43,810 nucleotides of DNA from Streptomyces rochei (GCA_002155895.1 MUMD01000259.1:1-43810), one strand, 5' to 3'. Numbered from the stretch's first letter, positions 7,523 through 15,565 are shown. Program-made: numbers and translations. The notes: generated by a model from the letters alone, not told the origin.

Positions 7523-8245
7523 ATGCTGTTGCGTCTGCCCACGTCCGTCACCGAAGCGCAGGAGTGCATGGCGGAGGGAGCGGTGCCCATCGGCGGAGCC
7601 ACGCTCGTGTGGGCGACCTGGCAGCGGGACGGCTTCCCGGCCCTGGCCATGTCGCTGCGCGACCTGCCGGAGGCGAACGTGCTCGAACCCGAACAACTGG
7701 GCGCCGCCGTGGTCCTGCAGCGCGTGGACGACCGCGTGCCCGAGGTTCTGCGCCGGGCGGCCGGCACGGTCGGCACCGGGGCCGTGCGCCGGGCCGCCAC
7801 GGTCGGCGGGAACATCGTCGGCAGCAGCCTGCGCTGCCTGCTGCCCGCCGCCCTGGTCCTGGACGCCCGCCCCACCGTCCTGGGACCGGACCGGGCCTAC
7901 GAGACCGACCTGGCCGAGGTCCTGGCCAAGCGTCACCTGCTGCTCGGCCTGCGCTGGCGCACACCGAAGGCCAGCGGCTACCGCAAGGAGCCCGCCGAGG
8001 CCGGCGGCCCGCCGCCCCTGGTCGTGGCCACCGCCGTGCACGCCGACGACGAGGGCCGCCACCTCCTGCGGGTGGCCGTACGCGACGGCTACGAGGTGAT
8101 CGGCGAGACCGTGCCCTGCGACGGCGGCGCCGACCAGGCGCTCGCCGCCCTGGACGGCACCGATGTCGGCGCACTGCCCCCCGCCGCCCGGGACGTGGTG
8201 CGTGAGCGGGTCGTCGACATACTCGGTTCCCTCGCCGAGGACTGA
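7523..8245 (+). CDS. FAD-binding subunit-like protein of the molybdoflavoenzyme family (orphan)
   Basis: A 240-aa protein matching the FAD-binding domain of xanthine dehydrogenase and CO dehydrogenase medium subunits. PIGGATLVWATWQRD fits the flavin pyrophosphate loop. ATVGGNIVGSSLRCLLPAAL matches the TIGGN(I/L) motif and following helix. Residues 110-235 carry the C-terminal domain (GYRKEP, then VVATAVHADDEGRHLLRVAV). The usual partners, a molybdopterin large subunit and a 2Fe-2S small subunit, are absent from the window. It may act alone as a flavoprotein or serve distant subunits. The ATG at 7523 was preferred over a frame extended to 7451 because the domain starts at MLLRLP. Confidence 0.75.
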   Translation: MLLRLPTSVTEAQECMAEGAVPIGGATLVWATWQRDGFPALAMSLRDLPEANVLEPEQLGAAVVLQRVDDRVPEVLRRAAGTVGTGAVRRAATVGGNIVGSSLRCLLPAALVLDARPTVLGPDRAYETDLAEVLAKRHLLLGLRWRTPKASGYRKEPAEAGGPPPLVVATAVHADDEGRHLLRVAVRDGYEVIGETVPCDGGADQALAALDGTDVGALPPAARDVVRERVVDILGSLAED

Positions 8246-8251
8246 CGGAGT

Positions 8252-8290
8252 CGCCCGCCGGCCCCCGAGGGGTACGGCGGACGACGGGCG
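8252..8290. terminator. Imperfect hairpin between convergent genes
   Basis: CGCCCG (8252-8257) pairs with CGGGCG (8285-8290). Inside lie CCG/CGG and CCCC-CGA-GGGG pairings. It fills the 48-base gap between the FAD-domain stop and the lysozyme stop, so a bidirectional terminator is likely, though the stem is interrupted. Confidence 0.45.
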
Positions 8291-8293
8291 GTG

Positions 8294-9142
8294 TCAGCCG
8301 TTGGCCAGAGCCTTGACGCGGTCGAGCGCGCCGTTGAACTTGTCGTGGTCCCCGACGGTCGGCCCGGACGAGGTGTACTGCCACATGGTGTGGAAGTCCC
8401 AGCCCGCCGGGAGTTCTCCGACGGTCGAGGCGTACCGGGCGATCCACAGCGGGTTGGTGTCGCCGAAGCCGCTGTAGTTGCCGGTGCACTGCTTCCACCA
8501 GTTGGTGGAGGTGTAGATGACCGCGTTGCGGCCGGTGCGCTCCTTGTACCGGTCGAGGAAGTCGCCGATCCAGTCCACCATCTGACTCGCCGTCCTGCCG
8601 TAGCAGGTGGCGCCGTACGGGTTGTACTCGATGTCGAGCACGCCGGGCAGCGTCCGGCCGTCCTTGGACCAGCCGCCGCCGTGGTCGACGAAGTAGTCGG
8701 CCTGGGCCGCACCGCCGGCGCCGTCCGGGACGGCGAAGTGGTACGCCCCGCGGATCATGCCGGTGTCGTACGAACCGCCGTACTGCTGGGAGTAGTAGGG
8801 GTTCCGGTAGGACGTGCCCTCGGTGGCCTTGACGTAGGCCCACTTGACCCCGCTGTTCCACAGGGTGGACCAGGCGACGTTGCCCTGGTGGCTGGAGACG
8901 TCCACGCCCTCGGTCTGGGTGACCCGCGTGCCCATGGGCACGCCCTGCACTCCCTCGTGGGCCAGGACGCCCATGCCCATGTGGGCGGTGCCGCGGGCGG
9001 GCGGGACACCCGTGCCGTCGGCCGCGGCGGGGACCGCGGAGAGGCCCAACAGGAGCGACTGGGAGGCGAGGAGGACGCCCGACGCGAGCAGGCGGCGTGA
9101 GTGGCGGGACGCCACGGCTATGGGTTTGCGCATGGCACCCAT
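8294..9142 (-). CDS. Secreted GH25 muramidase (lysozyme M1 / cellosyl-like)
   Basis: A 282-aa secreted N-acetylmuramidase that cleaves the MurNAc-GlcNAc bond of peptidoglycan. An N-terminal export signal (SRHSRRLLASGVLLASQ onward to AVPAAADG) is followed by a spacer and the catalytic barrel from about residue 75. The GH25 catalytic acids are in TEGVDVSSHQGNV and LDIEYNP (DxE). Two cysteines (GATCYG, KQCTGN) may form a disulphide. The start may be 9142 or 9133. It lies only 34 bases after the CcdA-like gene on the same strand, so it could share that transcript and use its disulphide machinery. Confidence 0.93.
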   Translation of the reverse strand: MGAMRKPIAVASRHSRRLLASGVLLASQSLLLGLSAVPAAADGTGVPPARGTAHMGMGVLAHEGVQGVPMGTRVTQTEGVDVSSHQGNVAWSTLWNSGVKWAYVKATEGTSYRNPYYSQQYGGSYDTGMIRGAYHFAVPDGAGGAAQADYFVDHGGGWSKDGRTLPGVLDIEYNPYGATCYGRTASQMVDWIGDFLDRYKERTGRNAVIYTSTNWWKQCTGNYSGFGDTNPLWIARYASTVGELPAGWDFHTMWQYTSSGPTVGDHDKFNGALDRVKALANG

Positions 9143-9176
9143 CCGATCCGCTGTCCCGCCCGGCCGCATCCCACAG

Positions 9177-10112
9177 TCACCCAGACGGTGTCGGGGAGCC
9201 GGAATCGGCCCCCGCGCCCGCGGACGGCCCCCGCGCGCCCCGCTCGTCGCCGCGAGGGCGGTCCCGGACGCCGTCCTCCCGTCCGCGACCGCCCTCGCGC
9301 GGCCCCCGCACCAGCACGATCAGGGCCCCGGCCGCCACGACCAGGGCGAGCGCGCCCAGCAGCAGGCGGTCGGGAACCGCGTCCCCCAGCCCGGACAGAC
9401 GCCGCTCCCAGGCGAACTCGGTGTCCACGCCCACCGGCGAGGGCAGCGCCGAGGTGCCGTCGAAGAGGAGGAAGACCGCGCCCAGGGCGACGAACATCGC
9501 CCCGCCCACCAGCGAGGTCGAGTGCGTCCGCACCGGCCCCAGCCGCACCGGCCGTCCGCGCAGCCGGCGACGCCGGCCCAGGTCGAACCGGTCCCACAGC
9601 GCCGCCAGCACGAACATCGGCACGGCCATGCCGAGGGCGTACACCGCGAGCAGCGCCCCACCGCGCCACGGATCACCGCCCATGGCGGCCACCGTGAGGA
9701 CGCTGCCGAGAATGGGCCCGGCGCAGAACCCGGCCAGCCCGTACACCGCACCCAGCGCCGCCACGGACAGCGCCGAGCCCGACCGGCGCGCCCCGGCCAG
9801 CTGCTGCATCCGGCGCGAACCGAACCCCAGACCCAGCGCCTGCACCAGCCCGAGGGCGATGACGAGCCAGCCGCCCACCAGGACGAGCAGGTCACGGTGC
9901 CCGTAGAAGAGGCGCCCGGCCAGCGAACCCGCCACACCGAGCGGCACCATGGTCAGACACAGCCCCGCGTAGAACAGCACGGTGCGCCCCAGCAGCCGGG
10001 TGCGGCCGGTGAACGAGTAGGCGAAGAACGCCGGCAGCAGCAGGGCCGAACAGGGGCTGAGCAGCGCCAGGAGCCCGCCCAGGAAGGCCACCGCGAAACC
10101 CGGGTCACTCAT
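9177..10112 (-). CDS. CcdA/DsbD-like thiol-disulphide electron transporter
   Basis: A 311-aa polytopic membrane protein. The first helix carries LLALLSPCSALLLPAFFAY, the CcdA signature with the reactive cysteine after a Pro. GLAGFCAGPILGSVL is the second cysteine-bearing helix and internal repeat. About seven helices are apparent, with a basic, Gly/Arg-rich C-terminal tail in the cytoplasm. The family passes electrons from cytoplasmic thioredoxin to extracytoplasmic thiol proteins. It overlaps the DsbA-like gene upstream by eight bases, so the two are coupled. The partner is probably that DsbA-like protein rather than cytochrome c assembly, since no ResB/ResC genes are present. Confidence 0.85.
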   Translation of the reverse strand: MSDPGFAVAFLGGLLALLSPCSALLLPAFFAYSFTGRTRLLGRTVLFYAGLCLTMVPLGVAGSLAGRLFYGHRDLLVLVGGWLVIALGLVQALGLGFGSRRMQQLAGARRSGSALSVAALGAVYGLAGFCAGPILGSVLTVAAMGGDPWRGGALLAVYALGMAVPMFVLAALWDRFDLGRRRRLRGRPVRLGPVRTHSTSLVGGAMFVALGAVFLLFDGTSALPSPVGVDTEFAWERRLSGLGDAVPDRLLLGALALVVAAGALIVLVRGPREGGRGREDGVRDRPRGDERGARGPSAGAGADSGSPTPSG

Positions 10113-10914
10113 CGCCGCCGCCCTGGGCACGGTCCGCGCCGGCGGCCTCGGCGGCCTCGGCGGCCTCGATCGCCTCGGCGAACACGTCCGTGGGCTGGGC
10201 GCCCAGGACGGGCCGGCCGTTGACGAGGAAGGCGGGAGTGCTGCTCACCCCGAGCGCGTACCCCTCCTCGACGTCCCGGGCCACGGCCTCGTCCGCCGCG
10301 TCGGAGGCCATGTCCGCACGGAAGCGGTCCAGGTCCTCGACCCCCGCCTCCTCGGCCATGGCGAGCAGCTCCTTCTCGGCGAAGTCGCCCTTGTTGCGCT
10401 CGCGGGGCTTCCCGTAGACGGTGTCGTGGAACTGCCAGAACCGGCCCTGCCGGCCCGCCGCCCACGAGGCCCGGGCCGCCTGCTCCGACTCCGCGCCGAA
10501 GACGGGGAAGTGACGCCACTCGATCCGGAGCACGCCCGCGTCGACGTAGTCGCGCAGCAACGCGGGCTTGGTCTCACGGGCGAACCGGCCGCAGTAGGGG
10601 CACTGGAAGTCCGAGTACTCGATCAGCACCACGGGCGCGTCCGGCTTCCCCACGGCGTACGGGTCGTCGGCGTCCCGTCGGGCGAGCGCGAGCAGCGCCG
10701 GGTGGGCGGGCGGAGCCGCGGACGGCGAACCGGACCGCGACGCGGTGGCGGAACGGTCGGCGGATCCCCCGCCGCCCAGGGCGACGGCGGCGACGGCGAC
10801 GGCGGCCACCAGCACCAGGGCGGCCAGGACCAGCCGCAGCCGGCGACCCGGTACCGGGCCGCCGCGGCCGGGGCCGGAACGGGACTTCTCGGGCAGGCGT
10901 GACGCAGCGTTCAT
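10105..10914 (-). CDS. Membrane-anchored DsbA-like thioredoxin-fold protein
   Basis: A 269-aa thiol oxidoreductase. A single membrane anchor (residues 26-46) and a Ser/Ala-rich linker lead to a DsbA/thioredoxin_4 domain. The active site is C105-P-Y-C108 in SDFQCPYCGRF, and the cis-Pro loop is SSTPAFLVNG. The helical insertion (FWQFHDTVYGKPRE) is typical of the bacterial DsbA branch. The ATG at 10914 has GGAG six bases upstream. The domain faces the outside of the cell, where it would form or shuffle disulphides in exported proteins, recharged or reduced through the overlapping CcdA-like gene. Confidence 0.88.
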   Translation of the reverse strand: MNAASRLPEKSRSGPGRGGPVPGRRLRLVLAALVLVAAVAVAAVALGGGGSADRSATASRSGSPSAAPPAHPALLALARRDADDPYAVGKPDAPVVLIEYSDFQCPYCGRFARETKPALLRDYVDAGVLRIEWRHFPVFGAESEQAARASWAAGRQGRFWQFHDTVYGKPRERNKGDFAEKELLAMAEEAGVEDLDRFRADMASDAADEAVARDVEEGYALGVSSTPAFLVNGRPVLGAQPTDVFAEAIEAAEAAEAAGADRAQGGGDE

Positions 10915-10924
10915 GATCGACTCC

Positions 10925-10962
10925 AAAAGAGGAGGAAGAAGGGAGGAGGAAGAAGGGAGGAG
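10925..10962. repeat. 38-base uninterrupted purine tract with direct repeat
   Basis: The plus strand is all purine from 10925 to 10962. The 17-mer GGAGGAAGAAGGGAGGA occurs at 10931-10947 and again at 10945-10961 with a 14-base period. It lies in the gap just before the DsbA-like start. On the coding (minus) strand it is polypyrimidine, so it is not a set of ribosome sites for that gene. Confidence 0.85.
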
Positions 10963-11003
10963 CAGTCAGGAGGAAGCGGCCGGACGCGAGGTGGCGTCCG
11001 CGC

Positions 11004-11498
11004 TCAGGCGCGGGGCGGCAGTGGGCACGCCTCGGCCGTCGACAGCCTGCGCAGCGCGGCCTCGGCCAGCAGCGCCAGGGAGGCGACGGCGACGACCGGC
11101 TGGAGCGGGGCCCAGTAGGTCAGCGCTCCGGAGCCGCCGAGCAGCAGCAGGACGACCTTGTTGCAGACCGGGCAGCCCACGGCGAGGAAGGACAGCACAC
11201 CGCCGAGCGGACCCAGCCTGCTGCCGGGACCGTCGGTCCGCACCCGCCCGCTCGCCCCGGGCGGGCGCACGAAGGTGGCCAGGACGATGCCCGCGAGGAC
11301 GGCCGTGGCCGCGAGGACCGGCGGGTTCCACCACTGGACGGGAACCGACCGGGAGAAGAAGGGCGAGGGCACGACGGCGGTGGGAACCCCCACGACGACG
11401 GCGGTCAGCGCGGCACCGGCCCCGGCGGCGGCCCACTGCACGGGGCGCCAGGACGCGAGAACCGCTCCCGCCCGGCGCGGCGACCGGGAGGAGGACAT
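11004..11498 (-). CDS. Membrane protein with CPVCN thiol motif
   Basis: A 164-aa integral membrane protein with about four hydrophobic helices. The third begins AVGCPVCNKVVLLLLGGSG, placing a CxxC pair at the membrane edge, like redox-active cysteines of quinone-linked thiol enzymes. The final Cys lies near the C-terminus (AEACPLPP). The ATG at 11498 has GGAG ten bases upstream. It sits between a secreted Cys-containing protein and the DsbA/CcdA pair on the same strand. I do not recognise a named family; a role in passing electrons to or from the DsbA-like protein is inference from motif and context. Confidence 0.65.
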   Translation of the reverse strand: MSSSRSPRRAGAVLASWRPVQWAAAGAGAALTAVVVGVPTAVVPSPFFSRSVPVQWWNPPVLAATAVLAGIVLATFVRPPGASGRVRTDGPGSRLGPLGGVLSFLAVGCPVCNKVVLLLLGGSGALTYWAPLQPVVAVASLALLAEAALRRLSTAEACPLPPRA

Positions 11499-11551
11499 GA
11501 GGAAGGACTCCGTTCACGAGGATGCGGTGGACGCGGCACGAACGGGCCGGT

Positions 11552-11971
11552 CTAGATCCTCAGAACGGTGGTCGAGACACCGCCGGCACAAGCGGCGGGC
11601 GGAGCGGGCCCCGAGGCGGTGCGGGCGGCCGATGCCGGCGGGGCCGTCCCGCGCTGTGCGGCCGTGTCCGCGGAACCGGCGGACGGCGCCTCCGGGACGC
11701 GGACGTCCCCGCGCGTCGAGGACTGCTCGGCCAGGCCCTTCTTCTCGCACGGGCGAGGGGCCGTGGGCGACACCTCGTCGCCCTGGGCGCGGTCGACGGC
11801 GCGCACGGTGGACGGCGCCGCCGAACCGGCCGTGGCCGTCGCGGCACCGGCCCCCGCGGCAGGCGACCGTCCCGCTCCGGCCACACAGAGCACGGCGACC
11901 ACCACGGTCACCAGCGCCAGCGCACAGCGCAGCAGCGACACCGCTCGGGTGTGCCCGCCGCACTGGGACAT
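11552..11971 (-). CDS. Small exported or membrane-anchored Cys-containing protein
   Basis: A 139-aa protein of unknown function. A hydrophobic segment at residues 14-33 (LLRCALALVTVVVAVLCVAG) is a signal peptide or anchor. The rest is Ala/Pro/Thr-rich and probably disordered, with cysteines in PRPCEKKG and PAACAGG and an end of VSTTVLRI. The ATG at 11971 has AGGAG eight bases upstream. It is first in the leftward run that continues into the CPVCN, DsbA-like and CcdA-like genes. It could be the module's substrate or a sensor, but nothing in the sequence proves this. Confidence 0.6.
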   Translation of the reverse strand: MSQCGGHTRAVSLLRCALALVTVVVAVLCVAGAGRSPAAGAGAATATAGSAAPSTVRAVDRAQGDEVSPTAPRPCEKKGLAEQSSTRGDVRVPEAPSAGSADTAAQRGTAPPASAARTASGPAPPAACAGGVSTTVLRI

Positions 11972-12000
11972 GGGGACGGCTCCTACCGGGGGAAAGCGCT

Positions 12001-12034
12001 CGGGTATGTATGCGCAAGCCACCCTACATACCCG
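12001..12034. promoter_or_regulatory. Perfect 10-bp inverted repeat, probable operator
   Basis: CGGGTATGTA at 12001-12010 and its exact reverse complement TACATACCCG at 12025-12034 are separated by 14 bases. The centre-to-centre spacing is 24 bases, slightly over two helical turns, which suits a dimeric or tetrameric regulator. It lies 30-63 bases upstream of the small exported protein gene at 11971. The bound protein is unknown. Confidence 0.7.
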
Positions 12035-12053
12035 CGTCCGCGCCGGCCGACGC
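12028..12053 (-). promoter_or_regulatory. Candidate SigB-type promoter for the thiol-redox module
   Basis: Reading left, GCGT (12053-12050), 16 bases, GGGTAT (12033-12028) fits GNNT-N14-16-GGGTAY exactly. The right arm of the inverted repeat contains the -10, so a bound protein would block this promoter. The match is short and unproven. Confidence 0.4.
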
Positions 12054-12352
12054 CCCTGACGGACGGACCCGCCGACCCGGAAGAGGGGGCGGGCGGCGCG
12101 GGGACGGCGGGGCGGCCGTCCCGCCCAGAACGCCTGTAGCACATCGATGCGTTCGATCGGGGGGATGCGGGAGAAGTTCGCTCCTCGGTGGGGTCTGCGG
12201 CCGCTCCGGCTTACGTACACCGGCCGCTGACTAGCATGAGCCGCAAGTCCGCCGGAGCGATCACCATCGGCTCGGGCGGACGCCACGGCCCGGCGCCGAC
12301 GCGCGCCGACTCGCCCCTTTTCCCCGCTCTCAAGGACCAGAGGGACCGCGGA

Positions 12353-14065
12353 ATGTCAGTGTCTGCACCCCCCGCCCCACCCAGGACGCAGAAAGCCCGC
12401 CGTACCACCCCCACCGTCCCCCTGGTCGTGCTGCCGGCCGCCGCAGCGGCCGCCGGCGCCGCCTGGGCCGCGGCCCCCGACACCGCCCGGAGCTGGACCG
12501 CGACCCTCGCCGTGTCGTCCTGGCTGTGTGTCGCCGCGGCCGTCGTGCTCGGCTCGCACCTGGTCGGACGGGCCCGCCGGACCGCGGCCGACCGCAGGAC
12601 GGAGATCAGCGCGCTCAAGACCCGACTCGCCCACGAGAACGCCGGGTTCGTGCACCTCGTCAACGTCGCCCTGCCCGGCATCGCCCAGCAGATCCGCGAC
12701 GGCGCGGGCGCCGAGGAGGCCGTGGCGAACACCGCGCCCGTCTCCGGCGCGCACCTGCAGCAGGTCGCACAGAGCTTCGCCGCGCTCGCCGAGGACGCCG
12801 TACGGCAGGCCGCGGACGCCGACTCCCGGCACCGGCAGGCGCGGGAGGAGACCCACCGGCTCACCGCGGAGCTGGAACAGCTCGCGAGCCGCACCCTGCC
12901 CGCCGCGGTGGAGAAACTGCGCGACGGCACCTCGGCGGACGTCGTCCTGGCCGAACTGGAGTGGCCGCACGGCCCGCAGGCACGCGCCCTGGCCGAACTC
13001 TTCGTCCGGGAGCTGGCCCACAGCGAACGGCGCACCGCCGCGGCCCAGGCGGCCGCCGCCAAGTCCCTCAGCCGGGTCCAGGCCAAGGCCGTCAGCATGC
13101 TCGCCGACCTGCGCGACATGCAGGACCGCCACGGTGAGGAAGTCCTCGGCGACCTGCTCCGCCTGGACCACAGCACCTCACAGCTCGGCCTCGTCACCGA
13201 CCGCCTCGCCCTCCTCATGGGCGGGCGCTCCAGCCGGGCCTGGAACAAGCCCATCGTGATGGAGAGCATCCTGCGCGGAGCCGTGGGCAGGATCGCCGCC
13301 TACCGCCGGGTCCGGATGCACTGCTCCACCAGCGCCGCCATCTCCGGGTACGCGGCCGAAGGCGTCATGCACCTGCTGGCCGAACTCATGGACAACGCCG
13401 CCAACTTCTCGCCGCCCATCGACGAGGTCCACGTCTACGTGGAGGAACGTACCGCCGGAATCGTCGTCACCATCGAGGACAGCGGACTGAAGATGGCCGA
13501 CGCGGCCATGCGCCACGCCGAGCAGGCGGTGTCGGGTCGCATGAACGACCTGGCCTCGCTCCAGGGCACCAGGCTCGGCCTCGCCGTGGTCGGACGGCTG
13601 GCCGCCAAGTACCGGATCGCCGTCAGCTACCGGCCCTCCTCACGCGGCGGCACGGGTGTCGTCGTCCTGCTCCCGCCGCAACTGCTCGCCCAGCAGCGGG
13701 ACCCGGGACCGTCCGCGACCTTCGGCCGCTCGGCCGGTGTCGCCCCCGCCGTCCCCGGTCCCGCCCCGGCCGCCGAGACACCCGTGGAGAGGCGACGCGT
13801 CCCGGACGTCCGCCCCGATCCGCCCGAGCGGGCCGAACGGGCCGAGCGGGCCCGGCCCGCACCCGCCACCGCGGGCGGCCTGCCCGTGCGCTCCCCGGGC
13901 CGCACCATGGCCGCCGCCGAGCGCGAACGGCGGGAGCAGCGCCGCGAGACCCCCGACCGGGCGGCGACGGCGCCCCGGGACGCCGGCTCCAGCTTCGGCG
14001 CCTTCCACCGCGGGCGCCGGTCCGGGGCGGCCGGCCCCGCACCGGAGTCCGAACCGCCCGCGTAG
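12353..14065 (+). CDS. cvnA: Conservon sensor histidine-kinase-like protein (CvnA type)
   Basis: A 570-aa membrane-bound kinase-like protein. Two helices lie at residues 22-41 and 49-71, followed by a long coiled-coil-prone region (80-265). LDHSTSQLGLVTDRL (H273) looks like a degenerate H box. The GHKL ATPase has N box ELMDNAANFSPP (344-355), G1 EDSGLKM and G2 TRLGLAVVG. The C-terminal 130 residues are Pro/Arg-rich and disordered. The ATG at 12353 has AGAGGGA upstream. It heads the cvn operon; in S. coelicolor these proteins assemble with CvnB, C and D at the membrane much like a eukaryotic G-protein system. Confidence 0.9.
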   Translation: MSVSAPPAPPRTQKARRTTPTVPLVVLPAAAAAAGAAWAAAPDTARSWTATLAVSSWLCVAAAVVLGSHLVGRARRTAADRRTEISALKTRLAHENAGFVHLVNVALPGIAQQIRDGAGAEEAVANTAPVSGAHLQQVAQSFAALAEDAVRQAADADSRHRQAREETHRLTAELEQLASRTLPAAVEKLRDGTSADVVLAELEWPHGPQARALAELFVRELAHSERRTAAAQAAAAKSLSRVQAKAVSMLADLRDMQDRHGEEVLGDLLRLDHSTSQLGLVTDRLALLMGGRSSRAWNKPIVMESILRGAVGRIAAYRRVRMHCSTSAAISGYAAEGVMHLLAELMDNAANFSPPIDEVHVYVEERTAGIVVTIEDSGLKMADAAMRHAEQAVSGRMNDLASLQGTRLGLAVVGRLAAKYRIAVSYRPSSRGGTGVVVLLPPQLLAQQRDPGPSATFGRSAGVAPAVPGPAPAAETPVERRRVPDVRPDPPERAERAERARPAPATAGGLPVRSPGRTMAAAERERREQRRETPDRAATAPRDAGSSFGAFHRGRRSGAAGPAPESEPPA

Positions 14066-14137
14066 CCCGCGCCGGACCGCGCCGCGCACCTCGGCGCCCC
14101 TCGCCCTTCGAGCTCGTGAGATTGGAGGAACGGGCCG

Positions 14138-14596
14138 GTGACCGCAGAACCAGGAACCACCGTCCCCCCACCCACCATGCAGACCACCGACAACAGCCTC
14201 ACCTGGCTCCTGCAGAACCTCCTCGACCGCACCCCCGGCACCCGGCACGCCCTCGTCCTCTCCCGCGACGGCCTCAAACTGTGCTGGACCGAACACCTCA
14301 CCCTGGACCGGGCGGACCAGCTCGCCGCGATCTGCTCCGGCATCCAGGCCCTCGCCCAGGGGGCGTCCGTCGAGTTCGGCAACGGCACGGGCGGCGTCCG
14401 GCACTCCATGACCGAGTTCCACGGAGGGCTGCTGTTCATCGTCGAGGCCGGCGAGGGCGCACACCTGGCCGTCGTCGCGGTGGAGGACGCCGACCCGGGC
14501 GTGGTCGGCCACCAGATGACCGAGATGGTCGAGCAGATCGGCGAGCACCTGCGGGCCGAGCCGCGCCACGCCGCCCCCGGGAGCCGTACGCCGTGA
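14138..14596 (+). CDS. cvnB: Roadblock/LC7-domain protein (CvnB type)
   Basis: A 152-aa protein with a Roadblock/LC7 fold from about residue 18 to 140 (LTWLLQNLLDRTPGTRHALV, LLFIVEAGEGAHLAVVAV). Roadblock proteins dimerise and act as platforms or GTPase-activating partners for small G proteins such as MglA. The GTG start at 14138 follows TTGGAGGAA. Its stop overlaps the next gene's GTG, so it is coupled to the DUF742 gene. Confidence 0.9.
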   Translation: MTAEPGTTVPPPTMQTTDNSLTWLLQNLLDRTPGTRHALVLSRDGLKLCWTEHLTLDRADQLAAICSGIQALAQGASVEFGNGTGGVRHSMTEFHGGLLFIVEAGEGAHLAVVAVEDADPGVVGHQMTEMVEQIGEHLRAEPRHAAPGSRTP

Positions 14597-14949
14597 CCCG
14601 CAGGCCCGTGGACACCGGCGCACCCGACCGGCTCTACACGGTCACCGGCGGGCGCAGCCGTGCCGACGACTCGTTCGACCTCGTCACGCTCGTGGTCAGC
14701 GAATGCGAACCGGCGCCCGGCATGCAGTCGGAACACGTACGCATCCTCGACCTCTGCCGGCACCCGACGGCCGTGGTCGAGGTCGCCGCGGAACTGGCAC
14801 TGCCGATCACCGTGGTCCGCATCCTGCTCGGCGACCTGCTCGCCACCGGCCGGATCACCGCCCGCCATCCGCGCCTGGGGCAGGCCGCCGCGACGCACCC
14901 CGATACCGCCCTTCTCCAGGAGGTGCTCCATGGGCTCCGCAACCTCTGA
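14593..14949 (+). CDS. cvnC: DUF742 protein (CvnC type)
   Basis: A 118-aa DUF742 protein. After a short Arg-rich start, LYTVTGGRSR leads into LVTLVVSE and a winged-helix-like segment (EHVRILDLCRHPTAVVEVAA, LPITVVRILLGDLLATG). It starts with a GTGA overlap on the CvnB stop and its last 20 bases overlap the GTPase gene. In conservons it binds the other Cvn proteins; its own activity is not known. Confidence 0.9.
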   Translation: MTRRPVDTGAPDRLYTVTGGRSRADDSFDLVTLVVSECEPAPGMQSEHVRILDLCRHPTAVVEVAAELALPITVVRILLGDLLATGRITARHPRLGQAAATHPDTALLQEVLHGLRNL

Positions 14950-15565
14950 CCCGCCCTCACCGACCGTCACCGCCTCGGGCCGCACGCCCCTGACCGACGC
15001 CGCGGAGACCGGGCTGAAGATCGTCGTCGTCGGCGGCTTCGGCGTCGGCAAGACCACCCTCGTCCGCTCGGTCAGCGAGATCCGCCCCCTCAACACCGAG
15101 GAGGTGATGACCCAGGCCGGCGTCGGCGTCGACGAGACCGGCGGACTGACGGGCAAGACCACCACCACGGTGGCTTTCGACTTCGGCCGGATCAGCCTCA
15201 ACGAGCGCATGGTGCTCTACCTGTTCGGGGCCCCGGGCCAGGAGCGCTTCTGGTTCCTGTGGGACCGGCTGTTCTCCGGCACCCTCGGCGCCGTCGTCCT
15301 CGTCGACACCCGGAGGATGGACGACTCCTGGTACGCGATAGACCGGCTGGAACACCACCGCACCCCGTTCGTGGTCGCCGTCAACCGCTTCGACGACGAC
15401 CGGGCCCGGCACTCCCTGGACGAGATCCGGCAGGCCCTCGCCCTGCCCGACGACGTACCGCTGATCGACTGCGACGCACGGGTGCGGACCTCGGGCAAGC
15501 ACGTACTGGTCACCCTCGTGGACCACCTCTACCAACTGGCCCTGGCCCAGGAGAGCGCATCGTGA
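14930..15565 (+). CDS. cvnD: Conservon small GTPase (CvnD type)
   Basis: A 211-aa Ras-like GTPase. The P-loop is GGFGVGKTT (35-43), the switch II/G3 region is FGAPGQERF, G4-like is NRFDDD and G5-like is DCDARV. The segment GAVVLVDTRRMDDSW matches MglA/Cvn GTPases. The ATG at 14930 has CAGGAGG seven to eight bases upstream. CvnD would switch with the kinase-like and Roadblock partners and could control the P450 encoded next, whose start overlaps its stop by GTGA. Confidence 0.93.
   Translation: MGSATSDPPSPTVTASGRTPLTDAAETGLKIVVVGGFGVGKTTLVRSVSEIRPLNTEEVMTQAGVGVDETGGLTGKTTTTVAFDFGRISLNERMVLYLFGAPGQERFWFLWDRLFSGTLGAVVLVDTRRMDDSWYAIDRLEHHRTPFVVAVNRFDDDRARHSLDEIRQALALPDDVPLIDCDARVRTSGKHVLVTLVDHLYQLALAQESAS

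Larger units (their letters stand above)
11972..12352. other. Divergent intergenic region between the redox module and the conservon
   Basis: This 381-base region holds the perfect inverted repeat at 12001-12034 and a SigB-like element reading left. To the right the frame of the conservon kinase is open upstream to about 12188, with an alternative ATG at 12236. No RNA gene or other ORF was recognised, and the conservon promoter was not pinned down. Confidence 0.5.

Noticed and set aside
6274-8062. Long minus-strand open frames across the methyltransferase, unknown gene and FAD-domain gene
   Set aside because: The methyltransferase and FAD-domain genes are convincing on the plus strand, and the antisense products are Arg/Ser/Pro-rich without domains.
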